A stretch of 52,295 bases of DNA. Origin: Clostridia bacterium. GTDB taxonomy: Bacteria > Bacillota > Clostridia > TANB77 > CAG-508. The position numbers and the translations under genes are program-made. The notes under the pieces were generated by a model. The model was not told where the DNA came from. It searched no databases and was given only the letters and a program-made list of their open reading frames with translations. Of the stretch, positions 1 through 9,788 are shown one piece after another; position 1 is the stretch's first letter, and every line of letters starts with the position of its first letter. The stretch is taken from contig CAAGKN010000017.1 of the NCBI GenBank assembly GCA_900770415.1, forward strand, positions 1 through 52,295, in the 5' to 3' direction.

Positions 1-185
1 AAAAATTAAAATATTAAAAATGAAAAAAATTGTGAATGGAGTTAGCTTGAATTAGAAATTGTTCTTCGAGCGCAGTAGGGAATCTCATTTTTAATGAGGG
101 CGCTGCGGAGCAAGAAGATCTACAATTTCTATGAAAGCGACATGACCTGAACGATTTTTTGAATTTTAATATTTTAATTTTGAAT
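1..185. repeat. Near-palindromic intergenic element (MITE-like)
   Basis: The stretch folds back on itself over almost its whole length. An A/T-rich left arm at about 2-33 is complementary to about 152-183. Nested inside are AGAAATTGT (54-62) against ACAATTTCT (122-130), CGCAG against CTGCG, and a central hairpin CTCAT-TTTTA-ATGAG near 84-98. No coding sequence is visible. This looks like a small non-autonomous palindromic element or a structured RNA, and it may extend beyond the left window edge. Confidence 0.55.
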
Positions 186-216
186 ATAATTACAATTTAT
201 CTAAAGGAGAAAATCT

Positions 217-400
217 ATGGAATACAAAATTGGAGACATAGTAGAACTAAAAAAGCAACATCCGTGTGGAAGCAAAACTTGGCAAATCACTCGCATTGGT
301 GTAGATTTTAAATTTAAATGCATGCGGATGCTCACACGTTATAACTGTAGAAAGACCTAAAGCATTAAAAATGATAAAAAAGAAATGTACGGAGGATTAA
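217..400 (+). CDS. DUF951 family small zinc-binding-like protein (needs +1 shift at CGG)
   Basis: A 60-residue protein of the DUF951 family, small Firmicutes proteins of unknown role with an HPCG motif followed by a Cys-x-Gly-Cys motif. The start ATG follows AAAGGAGA at 204-211. HPCG sits at residues 15-18. The second motif KCMGC is formed only if the surplus C of CGG at 325-327 is skipped, giving Gly37. Without the shift the frame runs ten further codons to a stop in unrelated sequence. With it the protein ends at a TAA touching the next gene's ATG. Family assignment rests on both motifs and the length; function is unknown. Confidence 0.8.
325..328 (+). other. CGGA +1 frameshift/quadruplet site in DUF951
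   Basis: In-frame ATG-CGG-A. Skipping the C gives Gly37 of the KCxGC motif and restores the frame. Confidence 0.85.
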
Positions 401-1754
401 ATGTCTAAAAAAAGCGTTGGTTCAAAAATTTCAAATATAATTTTTACAATTATAGTTATTTTTGTTATTTATAAACTTTTAGGATTGTATAAAGTTTATT
501 ATTTTAATGACTTTACAAAAGCAGAACAAACATTAGGAATAACAAAATTTACAAGAGATAATAAAATAAAATATTCAGATAATTATAGCTATAAAATTGA
601 ATCAGACCAATTCAATGATGCTATATTTTATAAAACAATTAATGTAAAGAAAAATACGCCATACAAACTAACTTGCATGGTTAAAACTAAAGATGTTGAA
701 AATTCTAGCAAAAAAAACAATGGGGGAGCACATATTTCTATAGTAAATTCAGTAGAAGCATCTAAGTATATTTCTGGAACGGAAGATTGGCAAGAACTAG
801 AATTTATATTCGATTCTAAAAACAGAGATACAATAGAAATAGGTTTTAGACTAGGCGGAAATGACACAAACAGTAAAGGAACTGCATGGTTTTCGGATTT
901 TAAACTAGAAGAAGGCATAAAAACAAATTCAAATAATTGGAATGTAGCATGTTTTATAATGAAGAATATAGATACACAATTGAGTGACGGACAAAAATTA
1001 AAATTAAGTATGGAACTTAAAGATGTTGAAAGTGTAAAATCAAATATGCAAAGATTTGCAGTGGCTTGTAAAGATTTATCTGAAGGACAAATGACGGCAC
1101 AATATGATGTTTATGAAATAGAAGAGCCAATAAAAACAATAACATATTCAGAAGAATATGGTTACTATGTTGATTCAGCAGATGTAGAAGATATAATAAC
1201 TCCATACTTAAATAAAAAAGAATATGATTATATATTTGTAGCAGTAAGATTGGGCGATTTAGATAAAAATATAGAAATACCAATTTATGATTGGATAGGG
1301 CTTCGGAGGAATGGATTTACATGGTATAGGTTATTCGAATATAAGGTTACCAAATGATCAAAATAGTTATATATATACATTCGATACAAGAGCAAACACA
1401 TTCCCAGAAGAAGTATTCATACATGAATTTTTACATTCTCTAGAAAGAATACTTACAGAATATGGATATGACATACCACAATTGCATGATAATGAGAAAT
1501 ATGGATATAAAGAACAAAAGTTAGTGGGATTAAAACAGTGGTATAAGGATTACATGACATGCAGTATTAATGGCAAAAAAGTAGGATTAAATCCAATTGT
1601 ATATAATTTAAAACCATCACATGAAAGCAATTTTAAATATCCTATTGATATTGAATTTTCAAAAGAACCACAAAATATTATAGAAGAAATAAAAAGCTTA
1701 TTTGGAAGTATATTTAATATGTTTTCAAAAAAGCAAGTTATAGAGCAGAACTAA
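401..1754 (+). CDS. Membrane-anchored protein with carbohydrate-binding-like region and HExxH metallopeptidase-like motif (needs +1 shift)
   Basis: A 450-residue product when the CGG at 1304-1306 is read as a +1 event. Residues about 12-32 form one N-terminal membrane anchor. Residues about 35-175 resemble a beta-sandwich carbohydrate-binding module (alternating strands, ending in a WFSDFKLEEG segment as in CBM4/9-like folds; inference). The part after the shift contains HEFLH (1422-1436), a zinc-peptidase HExxH signature, so the putative catalytic half exists only in the shifted product. The start follows GGAGGATTAA and abuts the previous stop. No specific family is recognised, and an extracellular peptidase role is inferred from the motif only. 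Confidence 0.6.
1304..1307 (+). other. CGGA +1 site in HExxH protein
   Basis: In-frame CTT-CGG-A. Skipping the C gives Gly302 and joins the anchor/beta-sandwich half to the HEFLH half. Confidence 0.8.
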
Positions 1755-1782
1755 TTATAAATATTAAAAGAAGGGAACAGCA

Positions 1783-2808
1783 ATGCAAGTATCAGATTTT
1801 AATTATGAATTGCCAGAAGAATTGATAGCTCAAACACCAATAAAAAAAAGAGACGAATCAAGGCTTATGGTATTAGATAGAAGTAAAAGAACAATTGAAC
1901 ACAAAATATTTAAAGATATTATAGACTATTTAAAGCCAGGAGACGTATTAGTAAGAAACAATACAAAAGTAATACCAGCTAGAATTTATGGAAAAAAAGA
2001 AACAGGAGCTAATGTTGAATTCTTGTTGTTAAATAATATAGAAGGAGATATTTGGGAAAGCATAGTAAGACCTGGAAATAAGCTTCATGTAGGCACAAAA
2101 GTTATATTTGGAGATGGAATTCTAAAAGCAGAAGTATTAGATATTATGCCAGGTGGAACTAGAAAAGTAAAGTTTGAATATGATGGAATTTTTAATGAAA
2201 TATTAGACAAAATTGGTTTAATGCCATTACCACCATATATACATGAAGAGTTGAAAGAAAGAGATAGATATCAAACAGTATATGCAAAATATAATGGCTC
2301 AGCAGCAGCACCAACAGCAGGACTTCACTTTACAGATGAACTTTTAGAAAAACTAGAACAAAAAGGAGTTATTATTGCAAATGTAACTCTACATGTAGGA
2401 ATAGGAACATTTAGACCAGTAAAAGAAGATACAGTAGAAGCACATAAAATGCATTCAGAGCATTTTTATATAAAACAAGAAGATGTAGATAAAATAAATA
2501 AAGCAAAAGAAGAGGGAAGAAGAGTAATTGCGGTTGGGACAACCTCTTGCAGAGTTTTAGAATCAGTAGCAGATGAAAAAACAGGTAAAGTAAGAAAAAT
2601 AGAAGATGACACAGAAATATTTATTTATCCGGGATATAAGTTTAAATGTATAGATGGATTAATTACTAATTTCCACTTACCACAATCTACATTGCTAATG
2701 CTTGTTTCTGCATTAGCAGATAAAGAATTTATTTTGCAAGCATACAATGAAGCAGTAAAAGAAAGGTATAGATTCTTTTCTTTCGGTGATGCAATGCTAA
2801 TAATATAA
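1783..2808 (+). CDS. queA: S-adenosylmethionine:tRNA ribosyltransferase-isomerase QueA
   Basis: A 341-residue QueA, which transfers and isomerises the ribosyl group of SAM onto 7-aminomethyl-7-deazaguanine in tRNA to make epoxyqueuosine. The N-terminal start (residues 1-20, FNYELPEELIAQTP), the PARIYG segment, AAPTAGLHFT near residue 175 and the C-terminal TNFHLPQSTLLMLVSA are family hallmarks. It is uninterrupted and of usual length. It lies 13 bases upstream of tgt, the standard queuosine pairing, and AAGAAGGGA precedes its ATG. Confidence 0.96.
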   Translation: MQVSDFNYELPEELIAQTPIKKRDESRLMVLDRSKRTIEHKIFKDIIDYLKPGDVLVRNNTKVIPARIYGKKETGANVEFLLLNNIEGDIWESIVRPGNKLHVGTKVIFGDGILKAEVLDIMPGGTRKVKFEYDGIFNEILDKIGLMPLPPYIHEELKERDRYQTVYAKYNGSAAAPTAGLHFTDELLEKLEQKGVIIANVTLHVGIGTFRPVKEDTVEAHKMHSEHFYIKQEDVDKINKAKEEGRRVIAVGTTSCRVLESVADEKTGKVRKIEDDTEIFIYPGYKFKCIDGLITNFHLPQSTLLMLVSALADKEFILQAYNEAVKERYRFFSFGDAMLII

Positions 2809-2821
2809 AAAGGAGATAAAA

Positions 2822-3953
2822 ATGAAACCAGCAATAGTATATGAATTATTACATGAAGATAAAAATTCTGGTGCAAGAAGAGGAATAGTACATACTCCAC
2901 ATGGAGATATAGAAACACCAATATTTATGCCAGTTGGAACACAGGCAACTGTAAAATCTATGACACCAGAAGAACTAAAAGAAGAAGTAAAAGCACAAAT
3001 AATATTATCAAATACATATCACTTATACTTAAGACCAGGACATGATATTGTAAAAGAAGCAGGTCGGATTACATAATTTTATGAAATGGGATAGACCAAT
3101 TTTAACAGATTGCGGTGGATTTCAGGTTTTTAGTTTAAGTGATTTAAGGACAATATCAGAAGAAGGAGTAGAATTTAAATCTCATTTAGATGGAAGTAAG
3201 CATTTCTTTTCACCAGAAAAGGTAATGGAAATAGAAGAAGCCTTAGGAGCAGACATAATAATGTCATTTGATGAATGCTGTCCATATCCATCTACATACG
3301 AGTATACAAAAAATTCTATGGAAAGAACTACAAGATGGGCTGTGCGTTGTAAAGAAGCACATAAAAACACAGAAAAACAAGGACTATTTGGGATAATCCA
3401 AGGTGGATTTTATGAAGATTTAAGGAAGAAATCAGCTGAAGACTTAATTGCACTTGATTTTCCAGGATATGCAATAGGAGGAATAAGTGTAGGAGAACCA
3501 AAAGAAGAATTCTTAAAAATACTAAAATATACAACTCCACTTATGCCAAAAGATAAACCAAGGTATCTAATGGGAGTTGGTACACCAGATTATTTAATAG
3601 AAGCAGCCTTAGCAGGAATTGATATGTGTGACTGCGTACTTCCAACAAGAATTGCAAGAAACGGAACAGCAATGACATGGAATGGAAAAGTAGTAGTAAG
3701 AAATGCAATATATGAAAGAGACTGGGGCCCAGTAGATAAAGAATGTGATTGCTATACTTGCAAAAACTATAGTAGAGCATATATAAGACATTTAATAAAA
3801 GCAAATGAGATTTTAGGAGTAAGATTATTATCTATTCATAATTTAAGATTCTTGACTAAACTTATGGAAAGAGTTAGAATAGAAATAGAGAATGATAATT
3901 TATTAAATTTCAAAAATGAATTTTATAAAAAATATGGTTATACAAAAGAGTAG
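2822..3953 (+). CDS. tgt: tRNA-guanine transglycosylase Tgt (needs +1 shift at CGG)
   Basis: Exchanges guanine-34 for preQ1 in GUN-decoding tRNAs. The restored protein is 376 residues, the normal length. The first reading frame stops two codons after CGG at 3065-3067; skipping the C restores EAGGLHNFM. The rest has the DCGGFQVFSL substrate loop, the GIDMCDCVLPTR segment carrying the nucleophilic Asp, and the CxCxxC zinc site near the C terminus. The start follows AAGGAGAT. It forms an operon with queA. A pseudogene is unlikely because only one surplus base, of the type seen in ten other genes here, separates it from a perfect frame. Confidence 0.94.
3065..3068 (+). other. CGGA +1 site in tgt
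   Basis: In-frame GGT-CGG-A between the two glycines of EAGGLH. The zero frame meets TAA two codons later. Confidence 0.92.
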
Positions 3954-3965
3954 GAGGAATTTTAA

Positions 3966-5228
3966 ATGGATTTATTAGGACAAGAATATAATAATGACCA
4001 GAAACCTAAATCAAAAGGGAAAAAAGTGGTATTAAATTTACTAATAGTATCAATAGTACTACTTGTTGTGGTAATTGCTTTAATATATTTAGTAAAGACT
4101 AACCAACCGAAAAAAGCAACTCTATCTGTAAATGGAGAAAATAAGAATGTTATTTCTGGATTAATTATAAATGATCAAGCTTCTGGAAAAAAATATGTAT
4201 CTTTAAAAGACGTAGCTCCTTTAATAGGATATGAATATCAAAATGGAGAATATCTACAGTATGAAGAAAGCAGGACGAAAGGATATTTAGAGAATAATAA
4301 TCAAATTGTAGGTTTTGAATTAGAAAGTAATAAAATATACAAAACAACACCAAATACAGATGTAGGATTTGCATACTATAATATAAAAAATCCTATAATT
4401 CAAAGTAATGAAAAATTATATATTGCATTAGAAGATTTTAACACAACATGTGATGCATTATTAACATACTCCGAAGAAAATGACCGAACCGAAATTTATA
4501 CAACAGATTATTTAGCAGAAAGCTATGAAAAGAAATTAATAGAACTAGGAACATACAAATCAATAAATAAGAGCTTTGAAAATCAAAAAGCAATAGTATA
4601 TAATATCTTAATTGTTGCAAAATCAGAAGAGAAAGAAAGCGATATTAAATATGGAGTAATAAATACTAACATGCAACAAATCATAACACCAAAATACAAA
4701 GAAATTACATATAATGAATATACAGGAAACTTTATAGTTGCAGCAAGCAACGGAAAATATGGAGTAATTTCAAAAGATGGACAAGAGGTTATTGTTGAAG
4801 TAAAATATGACTCTGTAAGGATAATAAGCTATGAACCATTATTATATGAAGTAAAGTTAAATAATAAATATGGAGTAATAGACGAAAAAGGAAAAATAAT
4901 TGCAAATACTGAATATGATAAACTTGGCTGTGTAGGCGATAAAACAAAAGAATATAATGGAGTACTAATTATAAAAGACGTATATGAAAATAAAGACGGA
5001 ATAGTAGTTTGCAAGGATAATAAATATGGAATTATAAACTTAGAAACAGGGAGAGAAATAACTCCAATTGTCAATGAAGTAACTAGAATTTATTCTAAGA
5101 CTGATAATACAGGAAAAGAAGAGTACTATGTAGAATTTGATGGTAAAGAAGCTTCATTATCTAGCTATGTTGATTATGTAAATACAATATCAATAAATGT
5201 TCAAAATAATGAACAAGAACAAAACTAA
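3966..5228 (+). CDS. Membrane-anchored WG-repeat protein with copper-amine-oxidase-N-like domain
   Basis: 420 residues. A hydrophobic segment at about residues 21-43 follows a short basic cytoplasmic tail, so most of the protein is probably extracytoplasmic. Residues about 48-160 resemble the copper amine oxidase N-terminal (stalk-like) domain with a YVSLKDVAPLIGYEY motif. Residues about 220-390 hold repeated units of the type KYGVI-(x)-G-(x)-KYD, typical of WG (KWG) repeats. Such proteins are common cell-envelope proteins of Clostridia with no defined enzymatic role. A TAGGAGGA site precedes the ATG, 12 bases after tgt. It ends at a bidirectional terminator. Confidence 0.75.
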   Translation: MDLLGQEYNNDQKPKSKGKKVVLNLLIVSIVLLVVVIALIYLVKTNQPKKATLSVNGENKNVISGLIINDQASGKKYVSLKDVAPLIGYEYQNGEYLQYEESRTKGYLENNNQIVGFELESNKIYKTTPNTDVGFAYYNIKNPIIQSNEKLYIALEDFNTTCDALLTYSEENDRTEIYTTDYLAESYEKKLIELGTYKSINKSFENQKAIVYNILIVAKSEEKESDIKYGVINTNMQQIITPKYKEITYNEYTGNFIVAASNGKYGVISKDGQEVIVEVKYDSVRIISYEPLLYEVKLNNKYGVIDEKGKIIANTEYDKLGCVGDKTKEYNGVLIIKDVYENKDGIVVCKDNKYGIINLETGREITPIVNEVTRIYSKTDNTGKEEYYVEFDGKEASLSSYVDYVNTISINVQNNEQEQN

Positions 5229-5243
5229 AAACAATAATTAAAT

Positions 5244-5288
5244 AAAAAAGCTATACTTTTAAATAAAATGAAAGTATAGCTTTTTTGT
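5244..5288. terminator. Bidirectional rho-independent terminator
   Basis: A perfect stem (AAAAAGCTATACTTT against AAAGTATAGCTTTTT) with A tracts on one side and T tracts on the other, between the convergent genes ending at 5228 and 5303. Confidence 0.9.
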
Positions 5289-5302
5289 TATTATACATTT
5301 GC

Positions 5303-5686
5303 TTACATGTTTTGTTCGCCAGGTATAAAGTAATCGATAACACCATAAATTAATGCACCAATTATTGCAGCAACCCAAGAAATAGAATAACCTGCAACAA
5401 AATATTGAGTTACGTAAAGTATAACAACAGATAGAACAAAACCTACAAAACCTTTTCCAAATGGACTAGCATGAAGACCAGTAAATTTAACAATTAGATA
5501 ATCTAATACAGTAAGAACGACAGCTGCAATTGCTAAAGACCAAATATTATTAATTTGGAATCCAGGTGTAAAAAATGCTGTAATTGCAAGAATAATAGCA
5601 GCAGCAATTAAACGTCCAACAATTTGCCAAGCTGTACTTGTACCATTTGAAGTTTGTGCATTCACATTATTGTCATTTCCTGCCAT
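5303..5686 (-). CDS. Phage-holin-4-superfamily (YvlD-like) membrane protein
   Basis: 127 residues with a polar N terminus of about 18 residues, then four hydrophobic segments with small residues (starting near residues 22, 45, 75 and 100). It ends with the YGVIDYFIPG segment common in short bacterial holin-like membrane proteins. These chromosomal homologues have no proven holin activity. On the minus strand the ATG follows AGGAGG at 5692-5697. It is monocistronic, between a convergent neighbour and a divergent one. Confidence 0.7.
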   Translation of the reverse strand: MAGNDNNVNAQTSNGTSTAWQIVGRLIAAAIILAITAFFTPGFQINNIWSLAIAAVVLTVLDYLIVKFTGLHASPFGKGFVGFVLSVVILYVTQYFVAGYSISWVAAIIGALIYGVIDYFIPGEQNM

Positions 5687-5894
5687 TTAAAAAACCTCCT
5701 AACTTAAATATATATATTTAATCTTGTTTGGTTTCCAAGAGTTCATTTAATATTATTTGCATAAAAAAAATTAATATACAAAAAAACGAATATAAGAATA
5801 TTTTTTGCAAAAATTGTTAAAAATATTCTTAACAAAAATAATTAAACAAATTGCAATTTATTCAATTAAAATTTAAAAAAAGAAAGGAATCCAA
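5687..5894. promoter_or_regulatory. Divergent intergenic region
   Basis: About 200 bases of A/T-rich DNA between divergently transcribed genes. It must hold promoters for both, but I cannot assign -35/-10 pairs securely. An AAGAAAGGA ribosome site at its right end serves the DUF421 gene. Confidence 0.4.
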
Positions 5895-6572
5895 ATGATA
5901 AATATTTTTGTAAGAGTATTAATAATTTACATATTAGTCTTAATAGTAATGAGACTAATGGGAAAAAGAGAATTAGGACAAATGCAGCCATTTGAACTAG
6001 TAATAGCAATAATGATAGCAGACTTAGCATCAGTACCAATGGCAGATACAGGAATACCAATAACAAATGGAATAATTCCAATTCTTGCGCTTTTGCTAGT
6101 GCAATTAGTAATATCAATTATAAATCTAAAAAGTATAAATGGAAGAAAAATAATTTGTGGAAAGCCGTCAATATTAGTATATAGGGGCAAAATAGATGAA
6201 AGAGTAATGAAAAAGGAAAAATTTACTGTTAATGAATTACAAGAAAGATTAAGACAAAATAATATTTTTAATATAGGCGATGTAGAATATGCAATATTAG
6301 AAACAAGTGGCCAAGTTACAGTAATACAAAAACCAGAAAAAAGAAATACTATACCAGAAGATTTTGGAATATTGCCAGAATATGAAGGAATACCTTATGA
6401 CTTAGTAGTAGATGGCAAAATAATGCATGAAAATTTAAAAGCAATAGGAAGGGATTACAATTGGTTAAAAAAGCAAGTAGAAAAATTTAAAATAAAGCCA
6501 GAACAGGCACTAATTGTAACATTTGATGGAAAAGGACAGATATTTTGCCAAGCAAAAGAGGAGAAAAGATGA
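5895..6572 (+). CDS. DUF421 (YetF-like) membrane protein
   Basis: 225 residues. The N-terminal 80 residues carry three membrane segments with the family motif RLMGKRELGQMQPFELVIA at residues 20-38. The C-terminal domain (about 85-220) is the soluble YetF-type fold with the SILVYRGKIDE segment. DUF421/YetF proteins are common in spore formers. Germinant-receptor-protein (GerX-type) interaction has been described for a Bacillus relative, and the function here is not established. It overlaps the next gene by ATGA, which indicates translational coupling. Confidence 0.85.
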   Translation: MINIFVRVLIIYILVLIVMRLMGKRELGQMQPFELVIAIMIADLASVPMADTGIPITNGIIPILALLLVQLVISIINLKSINGRKIICGKPSILVYRGKIDERVMKKEKFTVNELQERLRQNNIFNIGDVEYAILETSGQVTVIQKPEKRNTIPEDFGILPEYEGIPYDLVVDGKIMHENLKAIGRDYNWLKKQVEKFKIKPEQALIVTFDGKGQIFCQAKEEKR

Positions 6573-6955
6573 AAGAAGTAATAATTATTATAAGTATTTT
6601 AATCATAATATTTACAGGCTCAATAGTTACACAGAAGTATTTAAACAAAACAAGTGATTTACTTGTAAATGATTTAGAAGAAATAAAAAATGATTTAGAA
6701 AATAACAATTTAGATAGTGAAATATTAGCAAAAAAATCAGAAAATATGTATGAAAAATGGGAACAAATAAATGCAAAATGGTCAATAATAATTTTACATG
6801 ATGAAATAGATTTAATAGAAACATCATTAACAAAAATGAAAGCAGAAATAAAAGCTGGAGAAATAAAAGATGTTATGGCAGAATTAGACACATCAATATT
6901 TTTACTAAATCATATAAAAGAAAAAGAGAAAACAAGTTTAAAAAATATATTTTAG
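6569..6955 (+). CDS. DUF4363 family protein
   Basis: 128 residues from the ATG at 6569, which follows GAGGAG and overlaps the DUF421 stop (ATGA). A longer upstream start lies inside the DUF421 gene and lacks a ribosome site. One N-terminal membrane segment (residues about 3-20) is followed by a mostly helical, Glu/Lys/Asn-rich region with a W-x-x-I-N-x-K-W pattern. This matches DUF4363, which typically follows DUF421 in Clostridia. Function is unknown, probably membrane-tethered outside the cytoplasm. Confidence 0.7.
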   Translation: MKEVIIIISILIIIFTGSIVTQKYLNKTSDLLVNDLEEIKNDLENNNLDSEILAKKSENMYEKWEQINAKWSIIILHDEIDLIETSLTKMKAEIKAGEIKDVMAELDTSIFLLNHIKEKEKTSLKNIF

Positions 6956-7019
6956 AAGTAATAAAGTAACCAAAACAAAAGCAAAAGCATATAATACCTT
7001 AAAATGGAGAGGGTGTTAT

Positions 7020-7373
7020 ATGCTTGATTTTATTTTAAATGGTATTGTTTGGGTGTTGGCACTGTACGGATTTATAGAGATTGTAAAAACAATATATTAT
7101 GCGTGTGTATATAGTAAAATAAAAACAGAAGGGATTTATTTTATAATAGCGGTAAAAAATCAAGAAGAACAAATAGAAGGATTTATGCGTTCTATTCTTT
7201 TTAGAGTACTGTATGGAAAAGAAGAAAATATAAATGATATAATAATATCTGATTTAGGTTCTACAGATAATACGAAAGAAATATTAGAAAAATTGCAAGA
7301 AGACTATAGATTTATTAATCTACTAGATTGGAAAACTTGTAAAGATTTAATTGATAATGTAAACGAAAAATAA
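7020..7373 (+). CDS. Small membrane protein with glycosyltransferase-2-like segment
   Basis: 117 residues. A hydrophobic N terminus (about residues 5-30) precedes a segment, IISDLGSTDNTKEIL near residues 80-94, resembling the nucleotide-binding beginning of GT-A family 2 glycosyltransferases (DxGSxDxT). The protein is far too short for a full GT2 domain and lacks the later DxD and acceptor motifs. It is either a minimal relative or a non-catalytic remnant. GGAGAGGG precedes the ATG. No CGG occurs in it, so its shortness is not explained by the frameshift phenomenon. Confidence 0.5.
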   Translation: MLDFILNGIVWVLALYGFIEIVKTIYYACVYSKIKTEGIYFIIAVKNQEEQIEGFMRSILFRVLYGKEENINDIIISDLGSTDNTKEILEKLQEDYRFINLLDWKTCKDLIDNVNEK

Positions 7374-7438
7374 TTTACATAGATAAAGATTTGTGATATA
7401 AAATAATAAGAAGTTTGTTAAAACAAGGAGCAGTAGAC

Positions 7439-9650
7439 TTGGAAATTAAAGGACAAATATCAGAAATCATATATCAAAATGAAATAAACAGTTATACAAT
7501 AGCTGAATTTGAAACAGAGGAAGAATTAACTGTAATTGTAGGCTACCTACCTTTTATAAATAAAGGAGATAGCCTTAAATTAGTTGGAAATTTTATAAAT
7601 CATCCAGACTATGGAAGACAATTTAAGATTCAGACATTTGAAAAAATTATGCCAGAAACGTTGGAAGCATTAGAAAAGTACTTATCTGGTGGGATTATAA
7701 AAGGAGTTGGACCTGCAACAGCAAAAAGAATAGTAGACAAATTTGGAGAAGAAACAATAGCTGTTTTGAAGTTCGAACCAGAAAGATTGGCACACATAAG
7801 GGGAATAAGCTTAAATAAAGCTCAAGAAATATCAGATGAGTTTAATGAGAAATGGGACTTATGGCAAATTGTAGGCTTTTTAGAGAGGTTTGGAATAACA
7901 GGACAAAACTGTAAAAAGGTTTATGAAAAGCTAGGACAAGATGCAATTCCAAAGATAGAAAAAAATCCATACATACTATTAGAGATAACTTATGGAGTGG
8001 ATTTTAAAAAAATAGATAAAATGGCAATGGATTTAGGAATAGACAAGCAGAGTAGTAGCAGAATATCAAGTGCTATAAAATATAGCCTAATATTAGCTGG
8101 AAACAATGGAAATAGTGCTGTACTATATGATAATTTAATTAATTATGTATCTAATTTATTAGGAATAGAACCAGAAATAATAGAAGATGAAATAATAAAC
8201 TTAAAAGCAAAACAAGAGATATTTTTAGAAGAATATGAGGACAAAGAATGGGTATACTTAGATACTTTCTATACAGCAGAACAAAATATAGCCGAAAAAT
8301 TAATTGGACTTGATAATGCAAAAAATATTAAGCATATAAAGAATTTTAAAACAGAATTAGAGAAAACAGAAAAAGATGAAGAAATTATTCTATCAGAAGA
8401 ACAGAAAGAAGCAATAAAAGCAGTAAATGAAAACAATGTATGTGTAATTACTGGCGGACCTGGTACTGGTAAAACAACAATTATTAAATCTATAATAAAA
8501 TTATATGAAGCAAGAAAAATGAAGGTTGTTTTATGTGCTCCAACAGGAAGAGCAGCAAAAAGAATGCAAGAACAAACAGGCAAAGAAGCAACAACAATAC
8601 ATAGATTATTAGAAATTAGAAAGTTAGACGATGAGAACTTTATAAGTTTAGATTATCCAATAACGCCAATAGATGCTGATGTGGTAATAATAGATGAAAT
8701 GTCTATGGTGGATATGTTTTTAATGAATCACATATTAAAAGCAATATATTTAGGAACAAAATTAGTTTTAGTTGGAGATATTGACCAATTACCATCAGTA
8801 GGACCTGGGAATGTTTTACAAGATATAATAGAATCAAATGCAATTACAACAATAGAATTAAATAAAGTTTTTAGACAAGCTGCAAAAAGCAAGATAATAA
8901 CAAATGCACATAGAGTAAATAGTGGAGAGACATTTATTGGAGTGGAAGAAAAAGACAAATTAGAAGATTTCTTTTATATAAATGAAATGTCACAAGAAAA
9001 AATTCTTCAAGATGTGATATCACTTTGCACAGGTAGACTAAAAAAATATGGCGACTATGACTTTTTTAAAAACATACAAGTTTTAACTCCAACAAAAAAA
9101 GGAATGCTTGGAACAAAAGAATTAAATAAACAATTACAAAATGCATTAAATCCAAAATCTACTGTAGAAAAACAAAATGGAGATAGAGTCTTTAGAATTG
9201 GCGATAGAGTAATGCAAGTTAAAAATAATTATGATATTTATTGGGAGAAAAAAACAAATAGTACATTAGAAGCTGGTAGTGGCATATTTAATGGGGAGTT
9301 AGGTATAATTAAAGAAATTGATGAAATAAACAAACAAATAGAAGTATGCTTTGATGATGAAAAAGTTGCGTGGTATGATTTTACAAATCTAGATGAGCTA
9401 GAACATAGCTATAGTATAACAATACATAAATCTCAGCGGAAGTGAATTTGATGTAGTAATAATGTGCGTACCACAATCAGCACCAATGCTACTTACAAGG
9501 AACTTGTTATATACAGGAATAACAAGAGCAAAAAAACTTTTAATAGTAATTAGCAATAAAAATATAATAGAATTTATGATACAAAATACAGACATAAAAA
9601 AGAGAAATACCGGATTAAAATATAAGTTAAGCAAATTGCAATTTGTTTAA
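7439..9650 (+). CDS. recD2: RecD2-family ATP-dependent DNA helicase (needs +1 shift at CGG)
   Basis: A 5'-3' superfamily 1B helicase of the RecD2 type (RecD-like proteins outside RecBCD), 736 residues after the shift. The start chosen is TTG 7439, eight bases after AAGGAG, giving the usual MEIKG beginning; an earlier TTG at 7415 lacks a ribosome site. Visible: helix-hairpin-helix repeats (GIIKGVGPATAKRI), Walker A GGPGTGKTT near residue 338, DEMSMVD motif II, and the late motif HKSQGSEFDVV created by skipping the C at 9437. The zero frame stops two codons after the CGG and would remove motif VI, essential for ATPase coupling in this family. Confidence 0.92.
9437..9440 (+). other. CGGA +1 site in recD2
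   Basis: In-frame CAG-CGG-A inside HKSQG-SEFD. Skipping the C gives Gly667 and 70 further residues. Confidence 0.92.
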
Positions 9651-9788
9651 TTGATGTGAGAGGTGTGATGTAGGAGGTGTGATTTATTGCAAACATTGTA
9701 GGGGCCGCAGTCCTCGACAACCCGCAATTCATCGCAGAAATTACCCAACAAATTACAATTCTCATGATTAATTAAAAAGGAGTTTTTA
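9651..9788. other. Intergenic region with degenerate repeat
   Basis: Holds a decayed member of the TGTAGGGGC repeat family (TGTAGGGGCCGCAGTCCTCG near 9698-9717) and an ACAAATTACAATT tract. No gene is visible. An AAAAAGGAG ribosome site at 9773-9782 serves recG. Confidence 0.45.

Noticed and set aside
7020..7373. Short GT-like gene as another frameshifted gene
   Set aside because: There is no CGG in frame and no continuation of a GT domain in other frames downstream before recD2.
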